Below, one piece after another: positions 9,724-20,087 of a stretch of DNA of 64,000 nucleotides. The notes under the pieces were generated by a model that did not search any database, was not told where the DNA came from, and saw only the letters and a program-made list of their open reading frames with translations. The position numbers and the translations under genes are program-made. Source of the stretch: Gracilaria domingensis (lineage: Eukaryota > Rhodophyta > Florideophyceae > Gracilariales > Gracilariaceae); NCBI GenBank assembly GCA_022539475.1, contig VCMS01000095.1, forward strand, positions 62,001 through 126,000, in the 5' to 3' direction. How positions within the stretch are numbered: position 1 is the first letter of the stretch; each line of letters begins with the position of its first letter.

Positions 9724-10709
9724 GCCGACAGCGTTTGCACGGCGCTGAAGGTGGAAGTTTGTTTGGTGTATCTTGGTATGAAATGTTTGAAGTGCGGCCA
9801 CAGTTGGTTCTTGGTGATGTTTTCAACGTAGATAGTAAAGGCTGGACAAGGCGGTTGTGAGTGGGAAGTCCAAGCCGGTCGCGAAGTTCAGTAATTCTCT
9901 CATTTGTTCTCACTCCCCGCAGCTCTTATCATCTCGGTACTGGTGTCCGGAAAACAGTGAACAAAGCTCCAAGAAGAATTCTCGTCGAATAGAACATGAG
10001 CGTCACCAGCAATGCCCGACGCGCGGTGAGACGAACTCCCCCATAGAGAAGGTTATCCACGTACAAAGCGCTGAACCCCATATCTTGAAGTACGTTGTGA
10101 GCTTACGGGTAAACTGATTCAAACTCCATAGATAACTCGTAATCAACGTGCAGCTTAGCCGAAGCGATATCAGTTCTTTGCTATTTCCTGGCGAAAATCG
10201 GCTGGATACGTCTTGTCATCCATGCTGATGACAAAAACGCTAAGTCTCTTCACGATTATCGCCCCATTGACGTGATCCTCACGACGATCGTGATCACGAC
10301 GATCACGCCAATGGGCGGTGCGTGTGGCATCCGGCATCAGTATTTCAGAATCAAGGCTCTCAAATCGTATGCAAACTTTGGGTATGTTTGGATTCCGAAC
10401 ATCATGCATTATGAAACTCATGGATGATGATCGCCCACGGTGGAATCCGCATGGTGGATCAACAGCGGAAAACAGAATAATGTTACAGCGAAAATTCCTC
10501 TGGTACAACGGTACGCATTTTGCAACGCTGCTCTACAGAATTCACTCTACGCCGGACACACATCCTCGCGTCTCCACTGCTGCGGGTCATTCAAGGCAAA
10601 GTTAAGTCAGTCCAAGACCCTCTGCCGTCGTAGAACGAAACTGGTGCCACAGGCGATAACACCGTTGAGACAACCCTTTCTGACTAAAAACCTCCCAGCC
10701 TGACTACAA
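9724..10709. other. Divergent intergenic region with imperfect hairpin
   Basis: Separates the DUF1963 gene (-) from the tRNA methyltransferase (+). No gene is supported. An imperfect inverted repeat occupies 10260-10317. Confidence 0.4.
10260..10317. repeat. Imperfect inverted repeat with internal direct repeat
   Basis: CGCCCCATTGACGTGATC (10260-10277) pairs with GATCACGCCAATGGGCG (10301-10317) with one mismatch and one bulge. The loop contains part of a duplicated CACGACGATC (10280-10289 and 10295-10304). Confidence 0.75.
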
Positions 10710-11708
10710 ATGCTTGGCACTCACGAACTGAAGTCCCTTCAGCATTCTGCCCGTGAGCAAAGTTTCCCACCGAATGAATCGAAACCCCAGTCAAATAATT
10801 CATTTCACTACGGAGAAGCTCGAGGCGCTCGGAAGCGAGCAAGAGCCCTGCAGACGAAAGCGCGACACAAAGCTATCGCGGATCGAGCAGCCGAGTTAGC
10901 CAAACCACCGAATTCTGCCGCCGAAGCTGCCGAGCGATGGGATGCTTTCTACGAAACAAAGCCTACGCTTTTCAAGGACCGTCACGTTCTTCGAGCTGCC
11001 TTTCCCGACTTAGTCGCTCCGCATGCGGCTGCGAATCCTACAGCACATGTACCGCCGTTGTCCCCAGTCTCCAAAGGATCGCTTGTGGATCGTGGCCCGA
11101 GTTCGCAGTGTGATCAAGTTCTCGTGGAAGTTGGTTGCGGTGCTGGTAATGCTGTTTATCCTTTACTGCGTGCGAACCCACGTTTGTTTGCTTTTGCCTT
11201 CGACTTCAGTACGCTGGCAGTTGAACTCACGAAGAGCAGTCCTGAATATCGTGAAGATAGAATCAGAGCCTTTCAGGCGGACGTGGCTCGACTAGAAAGC
11301 TACGTAGACTTCATCCGAAACAACTGTGCTGATGGAGTTCGCTTCGTAACAGTGCTTTGGACGTTGTCAGCTTTGGACCCTTCTCAACATAGCATCGCCG
11401 CAAACGGCCTGGTTGCACTACTCGCGCATGGCGGACAGTTGTTTGTACGAGATTACGCGACCGGAGATATGAGGGAAAAGCGCTTTGCTGAGCGTGAACA
11501 GCGCGTGGGCCACGGTAGCGACAAACTGTATCTGCGTGGAGACGGGACGTATGCGTATTTTTTCAGTCGAGAGGAGCTGAAAGAGCTTTTTGAGGGAGCA
11601 GGATTGACTTGCGTCTCGTGCGAATATGAAGATCGAGAAGTAAACAACCGCAAGACACAGTCAATAATGAGAAGAAGATGGGTGCAAGCAAAGTTTAGAA
11701 AAGGATAA
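10710..11708 (+). CDS. tRNA N3-methylcytidine methyltransferase, METTL2/6/8 family
   Basis: 332 residues, intronless. The enzyme methylates C32 in the anticodon loop of Ser/Thr-type tRNAs using S-adenosylmethionine. Family hallmarks are all present: RWDAFYETKPTLFKDRHVL upstream of the fold, the SAM-binding loop VEVGCGAGN (about 139-147), FAFDFSTLAVEL, the YLRGDGTYAYFF segment, and the C-terminal REVNNRKTQSIMRRRWVQAK block. The N-terminal 65 residues are basic with a possible nuclear or organellar sorting role; no clear transit peptide. Which tRNAs it serves (METTL2, 6 or 8 type) cannot be told. Confidence 0.92.
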   Translation: MLGTHELKSLQHSAREQSFPPNESKPQSNNSFHYGEARGARKRARALQTKARHKAIADRAAELAKPPNSAAEAAERWDAFYETKPTLFKDRHVLRAAFPDLVAPHAAANPTAHVPPLSPVSKGSLVDRGPSSQCDQVLVEVGCGAGNAVYPLLRANPRLFAFAFDFSTLAVELTKSSPEYREDRIRAFQADVARLESYVDFIRNNCADGVRFVTVLWTLSALDPSQHSIAANGLVALLAHGGQLFVRDYATGDMREKRFAEREQRVGHGSDKLYLRGDGTYAYFFSREELKELFEGAGLTCVSCEYEDREVNNRKTQSIMRRRWVQAKFRKG

Positions 11709-12097
11709 TTAACGAGCGATGAAGGTGGTCACAGTACCTGTTTGCTCGACGCCGTCGGTTATCCTTTTAGTTGATAAAGTGAATGGGGTCACGGCAGCAA
11801 ACCGTGTGTGGGAGATAGCTATTTGATTATCAATACATAGAAAGCTGTTACACAATGTGATACCCAGTGTGTCAGATGACAGTATCAATTATGGAAAACG
11901 CTCTCATCAACCATTCCTTCCTTGTGAGATAGGACCTCATTGCGGCGACAACCTTGCGCTCTCGTGAACGAAGCAATGTTCCAGAACTCCTTTGTGTCGA
12001 TAGCTGGGATTCTGCAATCATGCGATCACCTTTTGCGAGGTAAATACAGAGTATCATATTTGGATCGTCACGACATCATAACAAAAGAGTGAAAGAT
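11709..12097. other. Convergent 3' intergenic region
   Basis: Between the ends of the METTL gene (+) and glycerate kinase (-). Nothing recognisable. Confidence 0.4.
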
Positions 12098-13327
12098 TTA
12101 GCAATCCCTCTTACGATGGACGGGTCGTCGCATTTGGTCGATTTCAATATGAAGCTCATGATTCGGGAATAGCGGCTTCTCCCTATTATACAAGTTAGGA
12201 GAGTACTGCTTGTATGCAGGCATAAAACGACTTACAAAGTCCCGCACCTGGTCATCAGACAAACCAGGACGACCCGAAGCACGGGTACCACGTTCTGCCT
12301 GAAGGCGCCAGTCAAACACCCAATCCATGTTGCCAATCTCAATAATGAACATTCCATCAAACCGCTTGTACATGTGGACAAACTCGTGAAGGGCATCATT
12401 AACGACGGAGAGGTCTTGATCGTTGAGCTGGGTGTAGGGAACTGGTTCAAAACCAAGACACCAGCCCTCGAACAAGACCACGTCGGTTGTTTCTGAAATG
12501 TGCTTCCAGTCGCTCTCAGGGGCACGATCACCACGACCATTGAAAGCTGTTTTGTCGTACCTCGGAATACTGACATCCTGTCCCCGGCGAAGGGCATCCA
12601 ACGTTGTATTAAGAAGCTCAAGATCATGAGTACCAGGCATTCCACGATACTGCATCAGTCTGTTATCAGGGTACTTGGCAGCAATTTGTCTCTGTTCAGC
12701 ATTAGTGACGTAAAAGTCATCAAGACTGGCAATCTGAACGGTTTTACCGGCTGCACGCAGTAGAGTCTCCATGAAGGTGGTCATGGTTGTTTTGCCACCA
12801 CCCTGAGGACAACAGAAGCCCAAAATGAACGGACGAGGTCGAGCACCGGAGGTGGCGACGAACTCGTTATGGCGATCGAGTTCACGCAGAACCCAAAAAT
12901 ACACCGGGAGGTAGTACTGATAAACACGAACATCATTTGCCTGACGTCCGAGAGCATTCTCCAGCATTGCACCGGTATAAAGCCAATCGTCGAGACATGT
13001 TTGTCTCGCATCAGTGGAGCAACCCTCTGCGGTCGGAAGGTCGGAGATAGTCAGACCCGCAGACTTAAACACAGGTCCCGACACGATTAGATCGGCCAGA
13101 TGGTCTCTGCGAAGCTCTGTCTTAGAGTCCTTGGCAGAGGACTGGGTGGACTTGGGCAGCGCCATGGCGGGGCCATTTTGAACACACGGTAGAGGACGGA
13201 CGCGCAGCGGTGCGACGAAGGACGTAGGACGCATGGATGAACTGGCGGTGAGGCCCGCTCTGGGCGCACAGAAGGAAGTCGACGCGCCGTTCGACACGAC
13301 GTTGGGAAGAGAGACGAAAGCATTCAT
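12098..13327 (-). CDS. GLYK: D-glycerate 3-kinase, plastid-targeted
   Basis: 409 residues, intronless. It phosphorylates D-glycerate to 3-phosphoglycerate, the last step of photorespiration, returning carbon to the Calvin cycle in the plastid. The first about 60 residues are rich in Ser, Ala, Arg and hydroxylated residues with almost no acidic ones, as in a transit peptide. The P-loop is ILGFCCPQGGGKTTMTTF (about 168-185), the form PQGxGKTT being typical of plant-type GLYK. SLDDFY (about 201-206) and VLFEGWCLGFEPVP follow. It faces Dus3 head-to-head over a 1-kb intergenic region. It is one of the best indications that the organism is photosynthetic. Confidence 0.93.
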   Translation of the reverse strand: MNAFVSLPNVVSNGASTSFCAPRAGLTASSSMRPTSFVAPLRVRPLPCVQNGPAMALPKSTQSSAKDSKTELRRDHLADLIVSGPVFKSAGLTISDLPTAEGCSTDARQTCLDDWLYTGAMLENALGRQANDVRVYQYYLPVYFWVLRELDRHNEFVATSGARPRPFILGFCCPQGGGKTTMTTFMETLLRAAGKTVQIASLDDFYVTNAEQRQIAAKYPDNRLMQYRGMPGTHDLELLNTTLDALRRGQDVSIPRYDKTAFNGRGDRAPESDWKHISETTDVVLFEGWCLGFEPVPYTQLNDQDLSVVNDALHEFVHMYKRFDGMFIIEIGNMDWVFDWRLQAERGTRASGRPGLSDDQVRDFVSRFMPAYKQYSPNLYNREKPLFPNHELHIEIDQMRRPVHRKRDC

Positions 13328-14335
13328 TTTTAGGGCGTTCGGATGTTAGGAGGGAAGCGGTGCAGCGGTGCAGAAGCGAAACACGAAGAAGAGCAGCGAG
13401 AAGCTCCTGGAGATGACAAGGCGTGCAGAACGAAGGGGAACGGCGGCGGACAACTGAGCGCGGCGATGGGCGGAGCGAGAGCGGGTGGACAGGTGCGCTG
13501 TGTCAATCTTACGCGGAACGAAGCGGCATGTGAGCAACGGCCGGGGCGCATGACGTGACGTAAGCCGAAATATCGTGACCCGCCCGCTGTTTTCTGACGA
13601 TTTGGATGGGCGCAAGCACGCCGCGAAGCGACGGCTCACATTGCAGTGGGCCACAAATGGTTCACCATCCGCCGCCGCGCCCGCCGCGCATGTGTGGCCG
13701 TGGCCAGGTTGCGTCGCCGAACGTCGCTGAATGGCGTCGCGCGCAATCTGCCGCTGAGATACAAATATCTTCTACCTTCTCGTGTGGTGGATTCAACTCG
13801 CTGTAAGGCTGACGCCAACTCGACTGGCGACCGCGTCTGGAAAGCCGTCGTGCTCTTGAGTCCGCAACGAGCGGCAGCAACATAATGACTTCATCTATCA
13901 CGTCTCGGCCATGACAACGTGCTCCACTTGTCGCAACCTGGTCGCACCCAATGCCGCAGCCCCGTCGTTGCCAATACATGTCGTAACTTTTCACAAGTTC
14001 CAATGCAATTCAGGCGACTAAAGCTACGCACGACCCGTCGAGTGAAGAGTCTTCTGTGCGAACCCAATTCATCCTCCATGGAATGTACGTGTAGATAGCC
14101 GGTCGTTCTCATGTCTCGAGTCAAGACTCGTAGGCAGAGCTGCAAGAGCCTCTGGAGCCAATGAAACTGACGTGTACGCACATACCCGAAAGGTACACGT
14201 AAGGTTACATACAACACCGTCAGTGACAGCCTTCTCGCCACCTTTTCGTCAGAATAGTCGACGCCGCCCAAACATGCAAACCGCGCACCTCGCACAACCG
14301 CGCCAAGATCTTCACGGGTGCATCGACCACCATCG
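13328..14335. promoter_or_regulatory. Divergent promoter region, GLYK / Dus3
   Basis: A 1-kb GC-rich region between two divergent starts; no gene supported. It contains TGACGTGACGTAAG at 13551-13564, two overlapping TGACGT elements of the type bound by bZIP factors, about 225 bp upstream of the GLYK start. Regulatory use is inference. Confidence 0.45.
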
Positions 14336-16021
14336 ATGGGCTCGGTGTTTTCCAGAGTGGATCAAACCGCTCCCACTCAACGTGCTCCACCCCTACCAGC
14401 TGCATCGCGGAAACGCACAGTAAGCCCACCGCCGGAGCCCAAGTCCAACAAGCGCCCTCGATCTTCCAAACCGTCCACACAAGTTCACACGCGCCGCGGC
14501 CATGCAGATTCCGCTCCCACATCAGCGCGCAATGTCGCTTCGCTCGACGACCGCGAGGAAGACGTCCGCTCGCACGTGACCTTAGACGCTCCGGTAAAGC
14601 CGCAGTATCTGCTGCGAACGCGTAAGAATGAAAATGGCGCACTGGAGCTGGATACCCGAGGTGTTGCACTTTATTCCCCGGCCTTCTTTGACCAACTCTC
14701 GGAGACTGCCCGCGTTGCGCTTCCAGAACAGAACAACCGTTCCGCCCGTCTTGAAATGCGTGACGACCAGAACAACTTTCTCGACTTTGAGTTGCGAAAG
14801 CAGCTGCGTAAGCGTCGCGTTGAGTTCACAAACAGCAACAAAGTGCTGTCTGCGTGGAACGAGCAGCGTTTTGAAAATGGCGCACTCGAGGGCGTCGCTG
14901 GCTTGACGCGCAAAAGCAAGATTGACATGCGTCAAAAGCTATATCTTGCACCGCTGACCACTGTTGGAAACCTTCCGTTTCGTCGGGTGTGCAAGCGGCT
15001 TGGTGCCGATGTCACATGTGGCGAAATGGCGCTTGCGGGTAACTTGCTGAAGGGCCAAAGTAGCGAATGGGCATTGCTGAGGCGTCACAAGAGTGAGGAT
15101 CTATTTGGAGTGCAGATTGCGGGTTCGAATGTTGAAACGGTCACTCGTGCTGCGGAGCTTATCGCGGACAATTGTGAGATCGATTTTCTTGAGCTCAATG
15201 CAGGATGTCCGATTGACATTGTCTTTAATAGGGGTGGTGGATGCAGTCTGATGCAGCGGCGGAACAAATTCAGGCGAATGGTGTGGAGTATCTCGCATGT
15301 TGCGGACATTCCAGTCGGCGTCAAAGTGCGTATGGGTGTTTCTCTCCGCTCCAGAAATGCACATGAACTTATTCCGGATTTGGCTGCAGTTGGAGCAAGT
15401 TGGATAACCGTTCATGGTCGCACAAGAAAACAACGGTATTCTAAGCTTGCTGACTGGCAGTATATAAAACAAGAATGTGCTCCGGCTGCTCGCCGTTCTG
15501 GTATCTCGCTTCTGGGAAATGGCGATGTTTATAATTGGAGAGATGCAGCCCCCTATTTTGAGGGGGGTGCGCACGAAGGGTGTGGTGTGGATAGTGTTAT
15601 GATCGCGCGTGGAGCCTTAATTAAACCGTGGTTATTCACGGAGATCAAAGAAAGACGAGACTGGGATATACGCAGCTCAGAAAGGTTAGAACTGTATCGC
15701 GAGTTCGTGCGATATGGTTTAGATCATTGGGGTGCGGACGAGCGGGGGGTGGAGAAGACTCGGCGATTTTTGTTGGAGTGGTTGTCTTTCTTGTATCGTT
15801 ATATTCCCATAGGTATCGTTGAGGGTGGGGCAGACACAGTTGTAACAATGTCTCATAGAGCGCCGTTTTTCCGTGGCCGTGATGAGCTTGAGACGCTACT
15901 CGGTTCTCCACAGAGCCAGGATTGGGTACGAATAACCGAGCTGTTGCTTGGAAAGACTCCGGAAGGATTTACGTTTGTCCCACGACACAAGAGCAATGCA
16001 TGGGAAGCGTCGGGCTCGTGA
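14336..16021 (+). CDS. DUS3: tRNA-dihydrouridine synthase 3-like
   Basis: 561 residues from the ATG at 14336 (an upstream GTG is ignored). Dus3 is an FMN enzyme that reduces U47 of tRNA to dihydrouridine. The catalytic core starts near residue 200 with KLYLAPLTTVGNLPFRRVC, then ADVTCGEMA, ELNAGCPIDIVFNRGGG with catalytic Cys291, VGVKVRMG, WITVHGRTRKQRYS and LLGNGDVYNW, and ends with VMIARGALIKPWLF. Yeast and animal Dus3 carry CCCH zinc fingers in the N-terminal region. Here the first about 190 residues contain no cysteine at all, so those fingers are missing and a basic Ser/Pro-rich region stands in their place. Confidence 0.92.
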   Translation: MGSVFSRVDQTAPTQRAPPLPAASRKRTVSPPPEPKSNKRPRSSKPSTQVHTRRGHADSAPTSARNVASLDDREEDVRSHVTLDAPVKPQYLLRTRKNENGALELDTRGVALYSPAFFDQLSETARVALPEQNNRSARLEMRDDQNNFLDFELRKQLRKRRVEFTNSNKVLSAWNEQRFENGALEGVAGLTRKSKIDMRQKLYLAPLTTVGNLPFRRVCKRLGADVTCGEMALAGNLLKGQSSEWALLRRHKSEDLFGVQIAGSNVETVTRAAELIADNCEIDFLELNAGCPIDIVFNRGGGCSLMQRRNKFRRMVWSISHVADIPVGVKVRMGVSLRSRNAHELIPDLAAVGASWITVHGRTRKQRYSKLADWQYIKQECAPAARRSGISLLGNGDVYNWRDAAPYFEGGAHEGCGVDSVMIARGALIKPWLFTEIKERRDWDIRSSERLELYREFVRYGLDHWGADERGVEKTRRFLLEWLSFLYRYIPIGIVEGGADTVVTMSHRAPFFRGRDELETLLGSPQSQDWVRITELLLGKTPEGFTFVPRHKSNAWEASGS

Positions 16022-17063
16022 TGAAGAACTAGGCCAATGTAGTTGTGCTACATATGAGCAGTTGTTGGTTCTATTTCAGATGCATTTCACCAACGAACGG
16101 AGGCTTGAGAGTGTTTGGTTTGACTGTGCCCATTACGGTATCATTCGATCGAGGGGTTCACCTGCTTCTGTTGAGCTGATTTTGTAGAACACTATTCGTT
16201 CCCGTAGTTAGTGCTTTCTGAGTTCTCCATAATGAAACACGACCCGCATCATTGACCAAGCATGCAAATTGGGGAGATGACATGCGAGGAAAGCCTTTGT
16301 CGACTCTTACCTCGCTGTTACATGCCACTTTTAGGAACACTAAGCAGAGGGTTACCTTCTGCTACTTCATTTTCGGAGGAAGAGAGACCTCCAAAAGCGC
16401 TTTCAGACTACATTCCACCGTCGATAGACAACCTAAGGGTGTTATTACCGAACAACGTACATCAGATCGATCGTTTTCCAGAGAACCGTCTTGATTCCTG
16501 TGCACGGAATTGAATACGTGGCAATGTCGGATTACAAGTCTTGGACAGTTTAAAAACTGTCTCGATTGCGCGACTGACAACTTCCCAGATCTTGTTTGGT
16601 TGTACCTTCGGTAGTAACGCGGTAATAATCGTTGTTATGGATTGCTGCTGCCGACGACCACTGCACCCGAATTGCACTCGAAGTAACTTTACAACAGCTG
16701 GGACTTTATGCCCTTTCCAATTTTCAGAACAACCTGTACCGTGTACCTGAGCGTGAAACCTTTCGCATACTTCATACCTGCTTTTTGTATGAATTGTTGG
16801 TTTGCGTCGTTTGCTGTAAGCGTTTCAAAAAGTCAGCAGGCTACAGCTTGTTGTCTACGCGAACCCCTGGCCCTCTCATTGACTAACTTCACAGAGACGA
16901 CAAGCAATAAGCAACTCAGGCAAGTCGCGCAAGTTTTGAAGGGGTTTAGGTTGCGGCCATCGCTATGAGAAAGCAATAGAAGGCAACTCAGGCGTACTCA
17001 GCATTTTCATATAATCATCCACGACAATAGCAGGGACATGAGTGCGCCGCCTCGTGGGCAAGA
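16022..17063. other. Intergenic region, nothing recognised
   Basis: About 1 kb between two plus-strand genes. Only short open frames without motifs. The distal part should contain the MFSD5-like promoter. Confidence 0.4.
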
Positions 17064-18410
17064 ATGTATCAGACCACCTTCTGGGCACTGGTGTCAGCAA
17101 CCGTCTTCACCAACTTCCTCACTCGTCGCTTCCAAAAGCCTGCGGATTCCAAACAAGAGCTCGCTTTCGAGAATAATTCTTTTCGAAACTTCCAAGCGAA
17201 CTATCTACTGGTTTACTTCTTGGCAGTTGCCGCTGACTGGGTCCAGGGGCCGTACGTATACGCCCTCTATTCATACTATGGCTTTGCCAAGACCGAAATT
17301 GCGCGACTGTACATCACAGGGTTTGCTTCCTCCGCAGTGTTTGGCACGATCGTCGCGTCGGTTGCCGATAAGTTCGGCAGGAGGAACAATGCCTTGGTTT
17401 ACTGCTTGACTTATATTTTGTCTTGCGCTACTAAGCATTCATCCAACTTTTGGATTCTTTTGCTTGGGCGCGTTCTAGGTGGTATTGCCTACTCCATTTT
17501 GTTCTCTGCATTCGAAGCATGGATGGTGTACGAGCATCATCAACGGGGATTCGACTCCTCGCAGCTGGGGATCACGTTTGCCCGTGCACAGTTTGGCAAC
17601 GGAATCATCGCAATTATAGCAGGCCAAGTTGCCGGATGGTTTGCTGACCGCTATGGAAAAGTTATGCCCTTCGATGTCTCCATATTGGTTTTGGTCGTTC
17701 TTGGAGTAATTCTAGCATCAACATGGACTGAAAACCATGGTGATGCGCAGCAGAGCGTGGGAGGTGGTTTTGCTCGAGCTTGGACTTCATTGCTTTCTGA
17801 TGAAAAAATCCTGCTGCTGGGAGTGAGCCAGGCTGCTTTCGAGGGGGCGATGTATACTTTCACGTTTGTATGGACTCCTGCGTTGCAAACGGCAAAAGGA
17901 CAAGTAGGAGAGATTCCACATGGAACAATATTTTCGTCGTTCATGGCAGCAACCATGATCGGGAGCAATCTGTTTGCGTTCTGGCAGCGAAGTGTCAGGG
18001 TGGAGTTATTGATGCGAAATGTGTTTGGGGTGGCAGCAGTGATGTTCATTCTGACTACTCTTTCTGGTTCGATTGAAGTGGTCTATGGTGGATTCCTCAT
18101 CTTCGAGGTCCTCTGTGGGATTTACTTTCCTGGCATGGCTACCATGAGAGCACCGTATATTCCGGAAGAAAGCAGAAGCGCAATTCTCAACTTCTTCCGG
18201 GTTCCTCTGAACCTTATCGTGGTAATCGCATTATACGAAGACTTGGAAGTGAAAACAGTTTTTGCTTTGTGTGCGTGCTTGATGATTATTGCAGTCATTA
18301 GCCAACAACGTCTGATGCGACTAGCAAGATACGCACCGTGTGATGATCAAGATATTGAAGGCGCTGATGTATCGAAGAAAGCCAAGGAATATGCTGAAGA
18401 GCAGACATGA
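17064..18410 (+). CDS. MFSD5/MOT2-type molybdate-anion transporter
   Basis: 448 residues with about 12 hydrophobic segments, an MFS protein. The MFSD5/MOT2 branch imports molybdate in algae and animals. Diagnostic stretches are FQANYLLVYFLAVAADWVQG, PYVYALYSYYGF, ASVADKFGRRNNAL (the MFS loop 2-3 motif), CATKHSSNFWILLLGRVLGG and FSAFEAWMVYEHHQRGFD. The Asp-Trp-x-x-Gly-Pro-Tyr-Val-Tyr and Phe-Glu-Ala-Trp signatures separate this family from sugar transporters. Intronless, with a short acidic cytoplasmic tail. Molybdate supply would serve nitrate reductase and other Moco enzymes, none of which is encoded nearby. Confidence 0.85.
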   Translation: MYQTTFWALVSATVFTNFLTRRFQKPADSKQELAFENNSFRNFQANYLLVYFLAVAADWVQGPYVYALYSYYGFAKTEIARLYITGFASSAVFGTIVASVADKFGRRNNALVYCLTYILSCATKHSSNFWILLLGRVLGGIAYSILFSAFEAWMVYEHHQRGFDSSQLGITFARAQFGNGIIAIIAGQVAGWFADRYGKVMPFDVSILVLVVLGVILASTWTENHGDAQQSVGGGFARAWTSLLSDEKILLLGVSQAAFEGAMYTFTFVWTPALQTAKGQVGEIPHGTIFSSFMAATMIGSNLFAFWQRSVRVELLMRNVFGVAAVMFILTTLSGSIEVVYGGFLIFEVLCGIYFPGMATMRAPYIPEESRSAILNFFRVPLNLIVVIALYEDLEVKTVFALCACLMIIAVISQQRLMRLARYAPCDDQDIEGADVSKKAKEYAEEQT

Positions 18411-18755
18411 CATGTTTTTTGATGCTTCTACTCTTCAAACATCGAAGGAGCTTTGACAGCAAGACTAAACGATTTGTGCGTGTTTTTGCTGTGTACGACG
18501 GTAACCAGTGTGAGAAACAGTTTTGAAAATGAGGTATCGAAGACGCAGCGATTGGATCACGCATGCCTTACGCAATTTCTCTTACACACAGGTTATCTTG
18601 CCGTTTTGGCGAGGCTCGGTATCAATCTTAAAGTTGTCCCATTGAGAACGCACACTCATGGGATGTTACGATTCGAGATGGAAATGATTCGATATTTGGC
18701 CCTTTCACATCGTCGCTTATCACCGCTGTAGGTCATAGGATACCCGTAAGATACT
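18411..18755. other. Convergent 3' intergenic region
   Basis: Between the transporter end (+) and the LSm5 end (-). Nothing recognisable. Confidence 0.4.
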
Positions 18756-19124
18756 TCAGTACGGCGGTGACTTGTCAGGCCCTTCTGATCCGGGAACGAG
18801 CAAACAGACATTACTTCCATTCAACAAAATCTTGTCAAGCTGCTTCTTTGTAGTACCTTCCGGGGAATATTCATATTCAATAACATCCTCGAGAACCTGG
18901 CGTGGATTGGAAGGAAGCGGAGCTTGTTAGTAGACAAAATGAGGCACTGTACGACAAATGTTTGTCATATTACTTACGATATTTACAAATTCGTCGAAAC
19001 CTCGTAAAGTGCCGACCAGTTCCTTCTCACCGCGCATGATGATCCAGATTCGACTGCCAATGCATTTGTCAACAAGTTCCAAAGGAAGGATTTGTGGAAC
19101 AGGATTAGCGTCTTTTGAGGACAT
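18756..19124 (-). CDS. LSM5: U6 snRNA-associated Sm-like protein LSm5, two exons
   Basis: 95 residues encoded by exon 1 (19124-18978) and exon 2 (18896-18756). LSm5 is a subunit of the LSm2-8 ring on U6 snRNA and of the LSm1-7 decapping ring. Exon 1 carries [18 protein letters not shown] and [17 protein letters not shown] (Sm1 motif). Exon 2 continues [14 protein letters not shown] and ends with [14 protein letters not shown] (Sm2), then EGPDKSPPY. Length and both Sm motifs match the family. The intron is needed: reading through it adds unrelated residues and loses Sm2. Confidence 0.95.
18897..18977 (-). other. LSM5 intron with perfect TACTAAC
   Basis: 81 nt on the minus strand, GTAAGT donor, perfect TACTAAC branch point (18932-18926), CACGCCAG acceptor. 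It falls between VNIV and VLED of the Sm fold, phase 0. Confidence 0.93.
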
Positions 19125-19766
19125 TGTTGGGGTGTTTTGCAATCCGCCTAGAGATGCGCGTACGTTGCTTGGAGAGTGGTGATGATTGAATAGATGGATT
19201 TCGCGCAACGGTTGCAAATAGTGAAGACACGGAAGCAAAGAATGATCCACCAGGACCAGATTCCGAGCGGCTCGCTATCCTGCGAAAGAGCATCTGTTGA
19301 TCTTCGATCTTTTGATGCCATCAGACTGGATGGGCGACGTCTGGGTGAGTTGCGCCGCTGCGCACTGTACAGCAGTGATGACAGTGGCGTGGTTCGCATT
19401 GCTGGCAACGGTTCAGGGTTATCTCGGTTTGGTTGTTGGAAGGCTACGCGTTCTGTCTGATTGGTGTGGGATCGCGCATCGGTTTTGGGCGAGATTGATG
19501 AATTGTCTCTCCCCCTCTGGTTCGAGGCGCCAAAAGGCAAAAGAGAGCCAGCGAGAGAGGCAGCGCTGCGGGTAGGATTGGTGTAGAACCGAAAACAATG
19601 TGCAGTTGGTCAGTGCTTTACTCTATAACCGTTGCGATGATAGACTATCATAGTCGTTGTGATGCTGGCTGTTTAAAGATGGTAGATTACTTGTACACTT
19701 GATAAGCACGTGTATGAGGTCACCAATTACGCACGAACCAAGCAGCATGTGTGTGCGAAAGCTACA
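19125..19766. other. Intergenic region upstream of LSM5
   Basis: Separates the LSM5 start from the 3' end of the Stum-like gene, both minus strand. No gene supported; open frames lack an ATG. Confidence 0.4.
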
Positions 19767-20087
19767 TTAGCTGGCAGGCGCTTCCGGCAAGGTCGAGACG
19801 AGCGGACTCTCCTCATCTTGAGCCGCAACCGGACCGTCAGAACTATGTTTCCTGTACAGGCGAATGCTCCATGCAATAGCCCAGATGAAGCCAAGTCCCA
19901 GCAACGGCGAGGTGATCAACTGCAGGAAGCCGATAAACACAGTCTCTTGCATGCACTCTTCGGCCAGAAAGGCAGAGATGATGGTTCCAACGCCAGGCAT
20001 GAACACGTTGATGGCGAGAAGGACCAGCGCCGCAGTGGAGCTAATGCCGCTGGGCATGCCGCTGTAAACCTGCTCCGGAATCTTCAT
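19767..20087 (-). CDS. Stum/Spec3-like small membrane protein
   Basis: 106 residues from the ATG at 20087. Two hydrophobic segments flank a polar loop: LVLLAINVFMPGVGTIISAF, then VFIGFLQLITSPLLGLGFIW. The motif N-x-(F/L)-x-P-G-(L/V)-G-T-x-(I/V)-S, followed by a second helix with F-x-x-x-x-P-x-x-x-x-x-W-x-x-x-W, is that of the Spec3/Stum family. Members were named from sea-urchin ciliated ectoderm and a fly mechanosensory gene; roles in protists are unknown. The tail is acidic and Ser-rich. It starts only 60 bp from the divergent Tat-SF1-like gene. Confidence 0.7.
   Translation of the reverse strand: MKIPEQVYSGMPSGISSTAALVLLAINVFMPGVGTIISAFLAEECMQETVFIGFLQLITSPLLGLGFIWAIAWSIRLYRKHSSDGPVAAQDEESPLVSTLPEAPAS

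Noticed and set aside
10710-11708. Idea that the methyltransferase is the sunscreen-pathway O-methyltransferase partner of the cyclase
   Set aside because: Its motifs (RGDGT, NRKTQSIMRRRWVQ) are specific to tRNA m3C enzymes.
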